A program made the position numbers and the translations under genes. From Pseudomonadota bacterium (GTDB lineage Bacteria > Desulfobacterota > Desulfovibrionia > Desulfovibrionales > Desulfovibrionaceae): a DNA stretch of 64,000 nt. Position 1 is the stretch's first letter; every line of letters begins with the position of its first letter. Below the pieces are notes generated by a model. The model was not told where the DNA came from and made no database searches. It saw only the letters and a list, made by a program, of their open reading frames with translations. The stretch is taken from contig JAHJLB010000050.1 in the NCBI GenBank assembly GCA_018822105.1, positions 30,003 to 94,002 on the forward strand. The letters run 5' to 3'. Of the stretch, positions 17,511-27,066 are shown piece by piece.

Positions 17511-19322
17511 ATGTCCAACGCCATATTCCGCAACTGGTTCCTCGCCCTGCCCCTCATCCTGGCCCTGGCCCTGCTCTCCGGCTGCGTCCCCGGATCGACC
17601 TGCATATCCGGCGACTGCCAGAACGGACAGGGCACCATGTCCATGCTCGGCGGCTACCGCTACACCGGAGAATGGCGCAACGGCGAGGCCAACGGGCAGG
17701 GCACCTTCATCTATCGCGACGGCACGCGCTTCGATGGCCAGTTCGACGGCGGCAGACGCATCGGTCCCGGCGTGCTGACCCGCACCAACGGCCAGGTCGT
17801 GCGCGGCGTGTGGCGGGACGTCAAAACTGTGGGCTGGCAGACCATCGAAGAGTTCAGCGCCGCGCCCCCGGTGCAGGATTCAACCCTGGCCGACGGTTCC
17901 CAGGCCGCTAACGGCAGGGCCCGGCCGCCCGCCGAACGGCCCGCCGCCGAACGCCCCCCCACGGACGCCGGGCGCTGCGCCCAGGGCGACTGCGTGAACG
18001 GCCAGGGCACCTTCATTTGGCCCACTGGCCAAAAATACGTGGGCGGCTTCAGGGACGGCAAACGGCACGGCCAGGGCAGCGTAACCTCCAGCAACGGCCT
18101 CTACGGTCATAACTACACCGGCGAACTCAGGGACGACAAGGCCAACGGCCAGGGTACCCAAACCTGGCCCAACGGCAACAAGTATGTCGGCGAATTCCGG
18201 GATGACATGCCGAACGGCCAAGGGACATTCACCCGCCCCGACGGCCATCGCTACGTCGGCGAGTACAAGGACGGCAAGGCCAACGGCCAGGGCATAGTGA
18301 CCTCCCTCAACGGCCACAGCTACGTCGGCGAACTCAAGGACAACAAGGCAGACGGCCAGGGCACCGTCATCTACTCCAACGGACAGAAATACTCGGGCGA
18401 TTTCAGGGACGACAAGCGCGCTGGCCTCGGGATGCAGACCACCCCTGGCCAGCCGACCCAATGGGGAGTATGGGCCAATGATCTCCTCGTCCAGGCCCTA
18501 AGCGAACAGGAGTTCGCGGCACGCCGGGCCAACGCGGACGGGCAGGCTTCGCCAAGCCTGGCCCTGGCCGGAAATATGACCCCGGCGAAAGCAGAGCACC
18601 CGAAGGCCGTACAATCGATCAGCCAATCTGCGGCTCCCGGCCCGAAGCAGCGCCGCGTGGCCCTGGTCATCGGCAACGGCAGCTACACCACGGCCCCGCT
18701 CAAAAACCCGGTCAATGACGCCCGCGACATGGCCGCCGCGCTCAAAGCCCTGGGCTTCGAGGTCATCCTGCGCGAGAACGCCAGCCTGGCCCAGATGGAG
18801 GGCGCGGTGGAGGAGTTCTGGGTCCAGCTGAAAAAGGGCGGGGCCGGACTGTTCTATTTCGCGGGCCACGGCCTGCAGGTCCACGGCAAGAACTACCTCG
18901 TGCCCGTGGACGCAAAGCTCTCCGCCGAGCAGGACGCCCGGTACAAGTGCATGGACGCCGGGCTGGTGCTGGGGCGCATGGAGAACGCGGGCAACGACCT
19001 GAACCTGGTCATCCTGGACGCCTGCCGCAACAACCCCTTCGCCCGCAGCTGGCGCAGCGCGGAGCAGGGCCTGGCCAAGATGGACGCCCCCCGCGGCTCC
19101 ATCATCGCCTACGCCACGGCTCCGGACTCCGTGGCCGCGGACGGCGCGGGCAGAAACGGCATCTACACGGAGAAGCTGCTCCGGGCCATCCGCGCGCCCG
19201 GCCAGCCCGTGGAGCTGGTGTTCAAGCGCGTGCGCGACGAGGTCATGCGCGCCACGGGCGACAAGCAGGTGCCCTGGGAATCCACCTCCTTGCGCGGAGA
19301 CTTCTATTTCACCAACCCATAA
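17511..19322 (+). CDS. MORN-repeat / caspase-family (peptidase C14) lipoprotein
   Basis: A 603-aa protein with lipobox LLSGC (signal 1-25), then about eight MORN-like repeats (pattern YxGEFRDGKxNGQGT, about residues 45-320), a linker, and a C-terminal caspase-like domain (about 380-600) beginning RVALVIGNGSY. The catalytic dyad is present: His453 in YFAGHG and Cys505 in LDACRNNPF. Bacterial caspase-fold proteins of this kind (orthocaspase/metacaspase-like) cleave after basic residues; MORN repeats bind membranes or proteins. Being lipid-anchored, it would act in the envelope. A terminator follows it and is shared with the convergent mltA. Confidence 0.88.
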   Translation: MSNAIFRNWFLALPLILALALLSGCVPGSTCISGDCQNGQGTMSMLGGYRYTGEWRNGEANGQGTFIYRDGTRFDGQFDGGRRIGPGVLTRTNGQVVRGVWRDVKTVGWQTIEEFSAAPPVQDSTLADGSQAANGRARPPAERPAAERPPTDAGRCAQGDCVNGQGTFIWPTGQKYVGGFRDGKRHGQGSVTSSNGLYGHNYTGELRDDKANGQGTQTWPNGNKYVGEFRDDMPNGQGTFTRPDGHRYVGEYKDGKANGQGIVTSLNGHSYVGELKDNKADGQGTVIYSNGQKYSGDFRDDKRAGLGMQTTPGQPTQWGVWANDLLVQALSEQEFAARRANADGQASPSLALAGNMTPAKAEHPKAVQSISQSAAPGPKQRRVALVIGNGSYTTAPLKNPVNDARDMAAALKALGFEVILRENASLAQMEGAVEEFWVQLKKGGAGLFYFAGHGLQVHGKNYLVPVDAKLSAEQDARYKCMDAGLVLGRMENAGNDLNLVILDACRNNPFARSWRSAEQGLAKMDAPRGSIIAYATAPDSVAADGAGRNGIYTEKLLRAIRAPGQPVELVFKRVRDEVMRATGDKQVPWESTSLRGDFYFTNP

Positions 19323-19336
19323 GGCAAAATGAAAAA

Positions 19337-19377
19337 CGGCAGGGCCGCCAGGGAATCCGTCCCCGGCGGCCCTGCCG
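19337..19377. terminator. Bidirectional terminator
   Basis: A perfect 13-bp stem (19337-19349 with 19365-19377) lies between the convergent caspase gene and mltA. An A-run on its left side gives a T-tract for the minus strand. Confidence 0.65.
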
Positions 19378-19409
19378 CGTTTGCGCCCGGCGCTCTGCTT
19401 CCCGGCCCG

Positions 19410-20822
19410 CTACGGCGTGGGCGCGCCGTTGCCGTTGCCGTTGCCGTTCTTGGATCCGTGGCCATTGGCCGCGCCGTTGCCGTTCTTGGCTGCGGCACCG
19501 TTGCCGTTCTTGGCTGCGGCACCGTTGCCGTTCTTGGCTGCGGCGCCGTTGCCGGGGGTCGGCGGGGGCAGGTCGGCCAGGGCCCGGCTGCTCACCAGGA
19601 TGTGCAGCTGGCCGGGGTTCTTCATGCGGCCGGACACGAATTCCGCATAGACCCCGGCCCCGCAGAACAGGTCCACGTGGTTGCCCACGATGGCCCCGCC
19701 CGTGTCCTGGGCCAGCATGAGCCCGGACAGGCGCGCCGGCCCGCCCTGCTTGGGCACCGGCAGGGGCGTGGTCATGGCCAGGGCCGCGCCCAGGGGGATC
19801 AGCGAGCGGTCCACGGCGATGGAGGTCATGGGCGTGAGCAGGCTGCCCATGCTGCCGAAGGGGCCCACGTCGGACAGGCGGAAGAACACGTAGCTCAGGT
19901 CGGCGGAGAGCAGGTCCTTGGCCAGGTGCGGGTTCTGCTGCACAAAGCTGCGGATGCGCGGCATGCTGGCCTCGTCGCGGGTCAAATAGCCCCGGTTGAT
20001 CACCGTGCGGCCGAGCATGGCCAGCTCCCGGCCGTTTTTGTTGGCGTAGAGCACGTGCTTGACGCTGCCGTCGGGCAGGATGAGCCGGCCCGAGCCCTGG
20101 ATGTGCAGGAAATACAGGTCAATGGGATCCTTGACCCAGGCCAGCTCCGCGCCCTTACCCTTGAGCGCGCCGCCGAAGTCGATCTCCCCGCGCGAATGGT
20201 AGGGCTTGATGCCGTTCCTGGTCAGCCGGTAGTGCAGCTTGTGGCCCTTCCAGCGCGAATGGAATTCGCCCAGGTCGGCCACGAGCATGTCCTTGGGCTG
20301 GCTGTAGATGGCGTAGGGAAAGTCCGGGTCCGGCTCCAGGCTGGCGTCCAGCAGGGGCTCGTAGTAGCCGGTGACCAGGGTGTCCTGCTGCTCCACCGGG
20401 AACCAGGCGAAGACCCGCGCCAACAGGGCCGGATCGTCGTCCAGATAGGGCAGGGCCCCGAGGAGGTCCTCCAGGGTCTGGCGCACGGCGCCCCAGGTGA
20501 GCCTCAGGCCCGGCCGGTCCACGGCCACGTCGCGGGCGGGCTTGCCCGAGACATAGGCCAGGTTGGCCTTGAGGCCGGGCTCCAGGTCGCGCCAGGAGGT
20601 GAGCCCCTGGGTGGAGGGGTGCATCTGGCCCACGCGCTGGAGGGCCTGCTCCACGCTCAGGGGCTCCAGGGAGGGCCGCTCGACCTTGGGCGGCGGCGGA
20701 GCAGGCGGAGCCACGGGCTTGGCGCAGCCCCAGGCCAGGACCAGGGCGAGGAGCAAGAGCCCGAGAGCCCGGAACAAGGCGGACGCGGCCCTACGGCTGC
20801 GCCCGGAGCGGGTGTGGATCAT
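19410..20822 (-). CDS. mltA: Membrane-bound lytic murein transglycosylase A
   Basis: A 470-aa lipoprotein (LAWGC lipobox) of the MltA family, which cuts glycan strands of peptidoglycan to 1,6-anhydro products at the outer membrane. Family motifs seen: TGYYEPLLDASL, HIQGSGRLILPDG, VFFR and the 3D-domain region DTGGAIVGNHVDLFCG with its Asp residues. After the catalytic domain comes an Ala/Asn/Gly/Lys tail built on a repeated NGNGAAAK unit, which is unusual. Its ATG overlaps the stop of the upstream AI-2E permease gene by 4 bases, so the two are co-translated. Confidence 0.92.
   Translation of the reverse strand: MIHTRSGRSRRAASALFRALGLLLLALVLAWGCAKPVAPPAPPPPKVERPSLEPLSVEQALQRVGQMHPSTQGLTSWRDLEPGLKANLAYVSGKPARDVAVDRPGLRLTWGAVRQTLEDLLGALPYLDDDPALLARVFAWFPVEQQDTLVTGYYEPLLDASLEPDPDFPYAIYSQPKDMLVADLGEFHSRWKGHKLHYRLTRNGIKPYHSRGEIDFGGALKGKGAELAWVKDPIDLYFLHIQGSGRLILPDGSVKHVLYANKNGRELAMLGRTVINRGYLTRDEASMPRIRSFVQQNPHLAKDLLSADLSYVFFRLSDVGPFGSMGSLLTPMTSIAVDRSLIPLGAALAMTTPLPVPKQGGPARLSGLMLAQDTGGAIVGNHVDLFCGAGVYAEFVSGRMKNPGQLHILVSSRALADLPPPTPGNGAAAKNGNGAAAKNGNGAAAKNGNGAANGHGSKNGNGNGNGAPTP
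19473..19556. repeat. 24-bp tandem repeat in the 3' end of mltA
   Basis: About three copies of a 24-bp unit (containing GTTCTTGGCTGCGGCACCG on the plus strand) encode repeats of GNGAAAKN in the MltA tail. Copies differ by at most one or two bases, so copy number may vary between strains. Confidence 0.7.
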
Positions 20823-21961
20823 GGTTCGTTCCTGTAGGTCTTGAATCCCGTCCGGGAGGTCAGCAGTTCGCTGTACTCCTCGGAGTAGATCTTGAGCATG
20901 ACCATGAGGAAGCTCAGGATCAGCGGCCCGTAGAAGATGCCCAGCGCCCCGAAGGCGTGGATGCCGCCCAGGATGGCGAAGAAGATGTAGAAGGGCGAAA
21001 CCTGCGCGGCCTTGCGCATGAGGATGGGCCGCAGGATGGTGTCGATGCTGGTCACCAGCAGGACGTTCCAGAGCAGGAAGAACATGGCCCAGGAGGGGTT
21101 GACGAAGAGGTAGAGGTAGGCCGCCACGGGGATCCAGACCAGCCCGGTGCCGATGACCGGGATGAGGGCGGCCAGGCCCATCATGGTGCCCCAGAACAGG
21201 GGCTTGATGCCCACTATGTAGAGCCCCAGCGCGCCGGCCAGGCCCTGGAGCAGGGCGATGAGCAGGCTGCCGAAGAGCACCGCCCGGGCCACCCGCTGCA
21301 GGCTGTCGATGATGACGTCTTCCTGATGCGTGGGCAGGGGGGCCAGGAACTTGAGCTTCTGCACCATGACCCGGCCCTCGCGCAGGAAATAGAAGACCAT
21401 GAAGATCATGATGAAGAAGCGCAGCAGAAGCTTGGTCATGTTGCCCACCAGGGTGGCGCTGGTGTCGAAGATGGACTGGGCGACGCCGCGCAGGTACTGG
21501 ATGAGCTTGGCCTGGATGGTGGCCTCGCTGATGTCCAGGAAGGGCAGCTTGGCCCGCAGCCAGGCCAGGTAGGGCTCCAGGGGATGGTCGCGGAAGAAGC
21601 TCCCGGCGTCGTTCTTGTCCATCCACAGGGTCACCGTGCGCACGGCGTCCAGCCCCTGGGTCACCAGGCCCCAGGCCAGAAAGGCCGTGGGCAGGATGAG
21701 GGCGAAGACCACGATGGCCACGGTGATCCCGGCCGCAAGGTTGGCGCGTTCGCCCAGGCGGGAGCTGATGCGCACGTAAAGGGGCGAGAAGATGATGGCC
21801 AGCACCGCGGAGATGATGATGGTGTGCATGAACGGCTCCACCAGCACAAACCCCAGCACCAATCCCACCACGAGGAAGAAGAGCATGAAATAGGAAAAGA
21901 TCTTGCTGGAATGCCGCGGCGGGATGGGGGTGTCCGGGGTCTCCGGCGCGCTGTTCATCAT
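20819..21961 (-). CDS. AI-2E family (PerM/TqsA-like) transporter
   Basis: An about 380-aa inner-membrane protein of the AI-2E exporter/PerM superfamily. It has paired N-terminal hydrophobic segments (FMLFFLVVGLVLGFVLV; IIISAVLAIIFSPLYV), a large loop, and a C-terminal block with family-type GLAALIPVIGTGLVWIPVA and GIFYGPLIL. Members transport signalling molecules or small solutes and some exchange sodium/protons; the substrate here is unknown. The start is taken at tandem ATG codons at 21961/21958; an open upstream extension to 22117 lacks similarity. It is coupled to mltA downstream. Confidence 0.85.
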   Translation of the reverse strand: MMNSAPETPDTPIPPRHSSKIFSYFMLFFLVVGLVLGFVLVEPFMHTIIISAVLAIIFSPLYVRISSRLGERANLAAGITVAIVVFALILPTAFLAWGLVTQGLDAVRTVTLWMDKNDAGSFFRDHPLEPYLAWLRAKLPFLDISEATIQAKLIQYLRGVAQSIFDTSATLVGNMTKLLLRFFIMIFMVFYFLREGRVMVQKLKFLAPLPTHQEDVIIDSLQRVARAVLFGSLLIALLQGLAGALGLYIVGIKPLFWGTMMGLAALIPVIGTGLVWIPVAAYLYLFVNPSWAMFFLLWNVLLVTSIDTILRPILMRKAAQVSPFYIFFAILGGIHAFGALGIFYGPLILSFLMVMLKIYSEEYSELLTSRTGFKTYRNEP

Positions 21962-22316
21962 ACATTCTGTCCGTGGTGTTGTGCCCGCCTGGCCGCCGGC
22001 CGAAGTCCGGTCCTGGCGCCAGGTGCAGAGGTGCTCGGGAGCGGGCCTTGGGCCTGTGTAAGCCCAGGCGGCGCCGGGGTCAAGCGGGCCGGTTCCTGCG
22101 TATGGGATTGCGGGCACTTGCCCGCATCCCTGCAGCTGGTTCTTGTCATTTGATCGCGATGTGTCTATGGGAGAAGTCTGTGTCGTGCGTCGTGGCGCGC
22201 CACAGAGGGAACAATTCCGGAATCCCCCCGGCCAGGCATCATTATCCAGCTGCTTTGGTCGGGAATGTCATGTCGTGTGGTTGCACTCACTGAACGCTTC
22301 AACTGGAGGAAAGTAC
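21962..22316 (+). promoter_or_regulatory. Divergent spacer with operator-like dyad and sigma70-like promoter
   Basis: This 355-base stretch holds no gene. A perfect 8-bp dyad TGCGGGCA-CT-TGCCCGCA is at 22109-22126. TTGTCA (22143-22148), 17 bases, TATGGG (22166-22171) forms a plausible promoter for the amino-acid transporter operon. The dyad lies just upstream of the -35, where an activator or repressor could bind. Confidence 0.4.
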
Positions 22317-23126
22317 ATGAAAAGCCTGATCAAGTCCCTGCTCTTCGTGGCCGCCTGCGCAGTCCTCGCCCTGGGTGTGGTCGGCTGCGGCGAAAAGAAG
22401 GAAGAGAAGAAAGCCGAGGCCCCGGCCGCCGCTCCCGCCGCCCCCGCCGGCCCCAAGACCATCATCTTCGCCTCCGACGCCGCCTACCCCCCCATGCAGT
22501 ACGTCAACGACCAGAAGGAGATCGTGGGCTTCGAGGTCGACGTGATCAAGGCCGCCGCCGAAAAGGCCGGCTTCAAGGCCGAGTTCAAGAACGTGGCCTG
22601 GGACGGCATCTTCGCCGGCCTGGCCGCCGGCAAGTACGACGCCATCTCCTCCAGCGTCTCCATCACCGACGAGCGCAAGGCCAGCATGGACTTCTCCGAC
22701 CCCATCATGTCCATTGAGCAGATGCTCGTGGTCGGCGTGAAGGAAAAGGCCACGGATCTGGCGGGCCTCAAGGGCAAGAGCATCGGCGCCCAGATCGGCA
22801 CCACCAGCTACCTGGTCATCAAGGACGTGAAGGGCTTCAAGGCCATCAAGACCTACGACGAAGTGGGCCTGGCCATGGAAGACCTGGTGAAGGGCAGCAT
22901 CCAGGCCGTCGTCGCCGACAGCCCGGTGGCCGTGGACTACACCACCAAGAAGCACGCCGACAAGATCAAGATCGCCGCCACCCTGAAGAGCGACAAGGTC
23001 GAGAACATCGGCATCGCCGTGAAAAAGGGCAACAAGGAAGTGCTTGACCTCGTGAACAAGGGCCTGGCCGCCATCAAGGCCGACGGCACCTTCGACAAGA
23101 TCAAGGAAGAGCACAAGATGAAGTAA
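22317..23126 (+). CDS. Polar amino-acid ABC transporter binding lipoprotein
   Basis: A 269-aa periplasmic binding protein, family 3 (GlnH/HisJ-like). It has lipobox GVVGC followed by a Lys/Glu/Ala-rich linker, then IIFASDAAYPPMQYVN, GFEVDVIKAAAEKAGF and SVSITDERKASMDFSDP, the classic signature of this family. It captures a polar amino acid for the permease and ATPase encoded downstream. The ATG at 22317 has GGAGG 8 bases upstream. A stable hairpin after it (23162-23191) may give more binding protein than permease. Confidence 0.92.
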   Translation: MKSLIKSLLFVAACAVLALGVVGCGEKKEEKKAEAPAAAPAAPAGPKTIIFASDAAYPPMQYVNDQKEIVGFEVDVIKAAAEKAGFKAEFKNVAWDGIFAGLAAGKYDAISSSVSITDERKASMDFSDPIMSIEQMLVVGVKEKATDLAGLKGKSIGAQIGTTSYLVIKDVKGFKAIKTYDEVGLAMEDLVKGSIQAVVADSPVAVDYTTKKHADKIKIAATLKSDKVENIGIAVKKGNKEVLDLVNKGLAAIKADGTFDKIKEEHKMK

Positions 23127-23161
23127 GCCGGCCCGCCAGGACCGAGCCTCCGCCTTCCCCA

Positions 23162-23191
23162 CCGGGGGGCCGCCAGACGGCGGCCCCCCGG
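23162..23191 (+). terminator. Attenuating hairpin inside the amino-acid transporter operon
   Basis: A perfect 13-bp GC stem (23162-23174 with 23179-23191) with loop AGAC and no T-run lies between the binding protein and permease genes. It probably protects the upstream mRNA or reduces downstream transcription. Confidence 0.55.
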
Positions 23192-23218
23192 CATCCCAAC
23201 CACAGAGGCCAAGAACGC

Positions 23219-23987
23219 ATGAACGAAGCACGAACCATCGACGTCGGCGAAGGGGCGGCCATACCCAGCAGAAGCGACTGGGGGCTGTTCAACGCCTGGA
23301 CCATCAGCATCACCGGCGCGGTGGGGGCCATCCTCTACCTCTATTTCTTCCAATCCACCCCCTACAAGCGCATCGCGCACTACGTGGCGGACGGCATCAT
23401 CATCACCTTCCAGGTGACCATCATGTCCATCCTCTGCGCCTGCTGCATCGGCCTTGTGGTCGGCCTGGGCCGGGTGTCCAAGAACAAGGCCGTCAACCTC
23501 GCGGCCTCCACCTACGTGGAGGTCATCCGCGGCATCCCGCTCCTGGTGCAGCTGTTCTACATCTACTACGCCCTGGGGCGCCTGCTGAACGTCCACGACC
23601 TCACCGCGGCCGTCATCGCCATGAGCGTGTGCTACGGGGCCTACATGGGCGAGGTGTTCCGCGCGGGCATCACCTCCATCGACAAGGGCCAGACCGAGGC
23701 CGCGCGAAGCCTCGGCTTCAACACCAAGCAGACCATGTTCCTGGTCATCCTGCCCCAGGCCTGGCACACCATCCTGCCCCCGGTGGGCAACGAGTTCATC
23801 GCCCTGCTGAAGGACACCTCCCTGGTGTCCATCCTCGCGGTGTCCGACCTGCTGCGCCGCGGCCGGGAGATCTCCAGCGAGTCGTTTCTGTACTTCGAGA
23901 CGTACACCCTGGTCGCCCTGATCTATCTCGTCATCACGCTCATCCTGTCCAAGGGCGTGAGCATCATGGAAGCGAGGCTCAGCCACT

Positions 23988-24001
<14 letters not shown>
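23219..24001 (+). CDS. Polar amino-acid ABC transporter permease
   Basis: A 260-aa inner-membrane permease of the HisM/GlnP type. It has a hydrophobic N-terminal segment (ILYLYFFQ), helices through [24 protein letters not shown], the family signature [19 protein letters not shown] and the EAA loop [22 protein letters not shown]. It forms the transmembrane channel with the ATPase encoded next; the ATPase gene overlaps its 3' end by 14 bases. Confidence 0.93.
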
Positions 24002-24740
<739 letters not shown>

Positions 24741-24763
24741 CCCTGCGGCGCACCGCCAAGCCC

Positions 24764-24796
24764 AGGCCGCCTCCTCCGGGGGGCGGCCTTTCATTT
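24764..24796 (+). terminator. Rho-independent terminator of the amino-acid transporter operon
   Basis: Stem AGGCCGCC (24764-24771) pairs with GGCGGCCT (24782-24789), followed by TTTCATTT. Confidence 0.7.
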
Positions 24797-24855
24797 CCCC
24801 CCTTGCGCCCATGCGCCCGGAAAGATACACCTTCAGGCCAACACAGGAGGCACAC

Positions 24856-26349
24856 ATGCGCAGCACGGCCAGCGTCCACACCATCCTCGCCGCCCTGGCC
24901 CTGGCCGCGGCCCTGGCCCTCTCAGGCTGCGGCGCGGGCCGCGCCACCACGCCGCAGGCGCCCCTGGAGGCCCCGCAGCCCAGCCAGGCCAACGCCACGG
25001 CCCAGGCCCCGGCCGCCTCTCCGGACGCCCCTGCCCCAGACAACGCGGCCAGCGTGACGCGCACGCTGAACCTCCTGGTCAACGACACCGACCCCGCCTC
25101 CCCGGACTACGCCCGGCTGCGCGCAGAGCTGGCCGCCCTGGCCCAGGACCAGTCCCTGCCCGGCGACCTGCGCCTGGCCCTGGCGCGTGTGGCGGCCTTC
25201 AACCCGCCGCAGCTGCGCGAACGCTGGCAGCTCCACAGCAAGGCCCTGGACAGCGTGGCCGCCCTGTACGCCGAAAATCCCCCCGTGGACACCGACGCCC
25301 TGCGCGGGGCCAGCGTGGTGCGCAGGCTGGGGCCGGCCCTGTACCTGGTGCGCCTGCCCGGCGGCGACACGGCCTTCTTCTCCACCAACCGCAGGCTCAA
25401 GGCCGGCGCGCGCCTCAAGGGCATCCCCGCCGTGGAGCAGCCGCAGCCCAAGCCGGACAAGGCCAAGGGCGACCTGGTGGACGAACTGGGTGACTCGGCC
25501 AGGACATTCCGGGCCATAACCAGGCAGGAGGCGCAGGACATCGCGGCCAGGCGCGCGCCGGTGCTGGCCCGGCTGAAGCAGCTGGAGGCCGAGCGCGCCT
25601 CGTTCCAGCAGGCCATCGACGCGGACCTGGCCAGCCTCGACTCCCTGGCCCGCGACGTCAACGCGGTCATCAGCCCGCGCCTGCTGGGCCTGCGCGGGTC
25701 TGACCCCGGCAGGCGCCCCGCCCGGCTCATCCGCCAGGTCAAGCGCCTGGGCCACTCCTACAGCTCTGTGCAGTACTACCGCTACGCCCTGCCCGTCACC
25801 GGCAAGGCCCAGGCGGACAGCGTGCTGATGAGCTACCTGGACGGGCGCAAGAAGGATGTGCAGGAGCTCCTGCGCAGCGTGGGCGTGGGCAAGGGGCTGG
25901 CCCGGACCAATACCGACCTCGTGGCCTTCAAGAGCTTCCGGAGCTCGGACCAGCTCCTGTCCGTCCGCTTCGAGGCCATCCGCGACACCGGCGGGGCGCA
26001 CCCCAACCAGAACTACGCGGCCTTCGTCTTCGACATGCAGGGCCCGGCAGTGCTGGGCCTGGCCGACATCTTCAGCGACCTCCCCGCCGCTCTTGCCGTG
26101 CTCTCGGACCTTTCGGCCCGGCGCATGGAGCTGGTCCTGGACGGGCACGTGTTCGCCGAAGGCCTTGCGCCCAAGGCGGAGAACTTCCAGGTCTTCGTCA
26201 TCGACGGCACGGACCTCGTGTTCACCTTCCCGCCCTACCAGGTGGCCAGCTACTCCGAGGGCGCGCAGACCCTGCGCGTGCCCCTGTCGCACCCGCGCCT
26301 CATGCCGCTGGTGTCGCCCAGGCTGCGCACGGCCCTGGGCGCACGGTGA
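24856..26349 (+). CDS. Lipoprotein of unknown function with coiled coil
   Basis: A 497-aa protein. It has a signal peptide with lipobox ALSGC (Cys about 26), an Ala/Pro-rich linker to about residue 60, then a helical domain (SVTRTLNLLVND...), a basic/acidic coiled coil about 220-275 (RLKQLEAERASFQQAIDAD) and a C-terminal alpha/beta region (RFEAIRDTGGAHPNQNYAAF; PPYQVASYSEGAQTLRVPL). The last part resembles RsiV/DUF3298-like domains in its VFTFPPYQVASYSEG pattern; I offer this as a tentative reading. The start at 24856 is preceded by AGGAGG. Single gene, envelope location likely. Confidence 0.7.
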   Translation: MRSTASVHTILAALALAAALALSGCGAGRATTPQAPLEAPQPSQANATAQAPAASPDAPAPDNAASVTRTLNLLVNDTDPASPDYARLRAELAALAQDQSLPGDLRLALARVAAFNPPQLRERWQLHSKALDSVAALYAENPPVDTDALRGASVVRRLGPALYLVRLPGGDTAFFSTNRRLKAGARLKGIPAVEQPQPKPDKAKGDLVDELGDSARTFRAITRQEAQDIAARRAPVLARLKQLEAERASFQQAIDADLASLDSLARDVNAVISPRLLGLRGSDPGRRPARLIRQVKRLGHSYSSVQYYRYALPVTGKAQADSVLMSYLDGRKKDVQELLRSVGVGKGLARTNTDLVAFKSFRSSDQLLSVRFEAIRDTGGAHPNQNYAAFVFDMQGPAVLGLADIFSDLPAALAVLSDLSARRMELVLDGHVFAEGLAPKAENFQVFVIDGTDLVFTFPPYQVASYSEGAQTLRVPLSHPRLMPLVSPRLRTALGAR

Positions 26350-26424
26350 GGGAAAGGGAATAACGCCGGAGAGGGCATCCCGGGGGGGACGGAATCACCC
26401 CAGCCCTCCGCGAAACGCCGCTGA

Positions 26425-26473
26425 CAGGGCAAAGGGCCGGAACGAGTTTCGCTCGTTCCGGCCCTTTGCCCTG
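26425..26473. repeat. 22-bp perfect inverted repeat
   Basis: Arms 26425-26446 and 26452-26473 are exact reverse complements with a 5-base loop. Outer sequences (CCCTCCGC on the left, GCGGAGAGGG on the right) extend the pairing imperfectly. It is far longer than needed for termination. Confidence 0.75.
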
Positions 26474-26759
26474 CGGAGAGGGGGTCCGGGGGGAATGATT
26501 CCCCCCAAAGGTATCCAATTATTTCTGAGATATTATGATTTATCTTATCAAGTTGTGTCGGGGTGCTCTTGGGCTGTTGCTGGCATTTCGGGACACGTAC
26601 GGGACACGCAAGACGTCATTAAGCTGCCTCGAACTGGGATGAAATGGAAGAATTCCAGTGTGGACATCATCTTTGCTCAAAGACCCTGCTGAAGGCATTC
26701 TAGCCTATCATCCAAAGGGAAGCAAAAGGTCTGTAAGCTTGTAGGCGCAATGCGCAACG

Positions 26760-26784
26760 CCCCCCCTCCTTGCGGAGGGGGGGG
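26760..26784. repeat. GC-rich hairpin
   Basis: CCCCCCCTCC (26760-26769) pairs with GGAGGGGGGG across a TTGC loop. There is no T-run on either side. Confidence 0.45.
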
Positions 26785-27031
26785 CTGTGGCGCGCAGGCG
26801 GCGTAACCCGACAAAGCCTTTCCCGCACGCGCGGGGATAGCGAAGGGTGAAACGGAAAGCGGGAATGCTCTCACTTCAAATGGTCCATTGGGGTCAAGGC
26901 CACCTTCCTGCGTCCTGTCCACTGGCGAGGAACCGCCTACAGCTCCGGGGCTCGCCCCCATCAGTTGAAGGAATACGATACGACTAAAAACGATTGTCTC
27001 TGTCAAGCAGCTGCTTTGATTGGTTTTTAAC

Positions 27032-27060
27032 TTGACAGCGTGCACGGAACCAGCTACCTT
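27032..27060 (+). promoter_or_regulatory. Sigma70-like promoter of a possible small RNA
   Basis: Consensus TTGACA at 27032-27037, a 17-base spacer, and TACCTT at 27055-27060 (3 of 6 to TATAAT). Predicted start is near 27067. No protein gene starts downstream before the terminator at 27195-27240. Confidence 0.5.
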
Positions 27061-27066
27061 GTGTTT

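Noticed and set aside
19410..21965. One 851-codon gene joining the AI-2E permease region and MltA
   Set aside because: The first half in that frame is a shadow of the permease; MltA has its own lipoprotein start at 20822.
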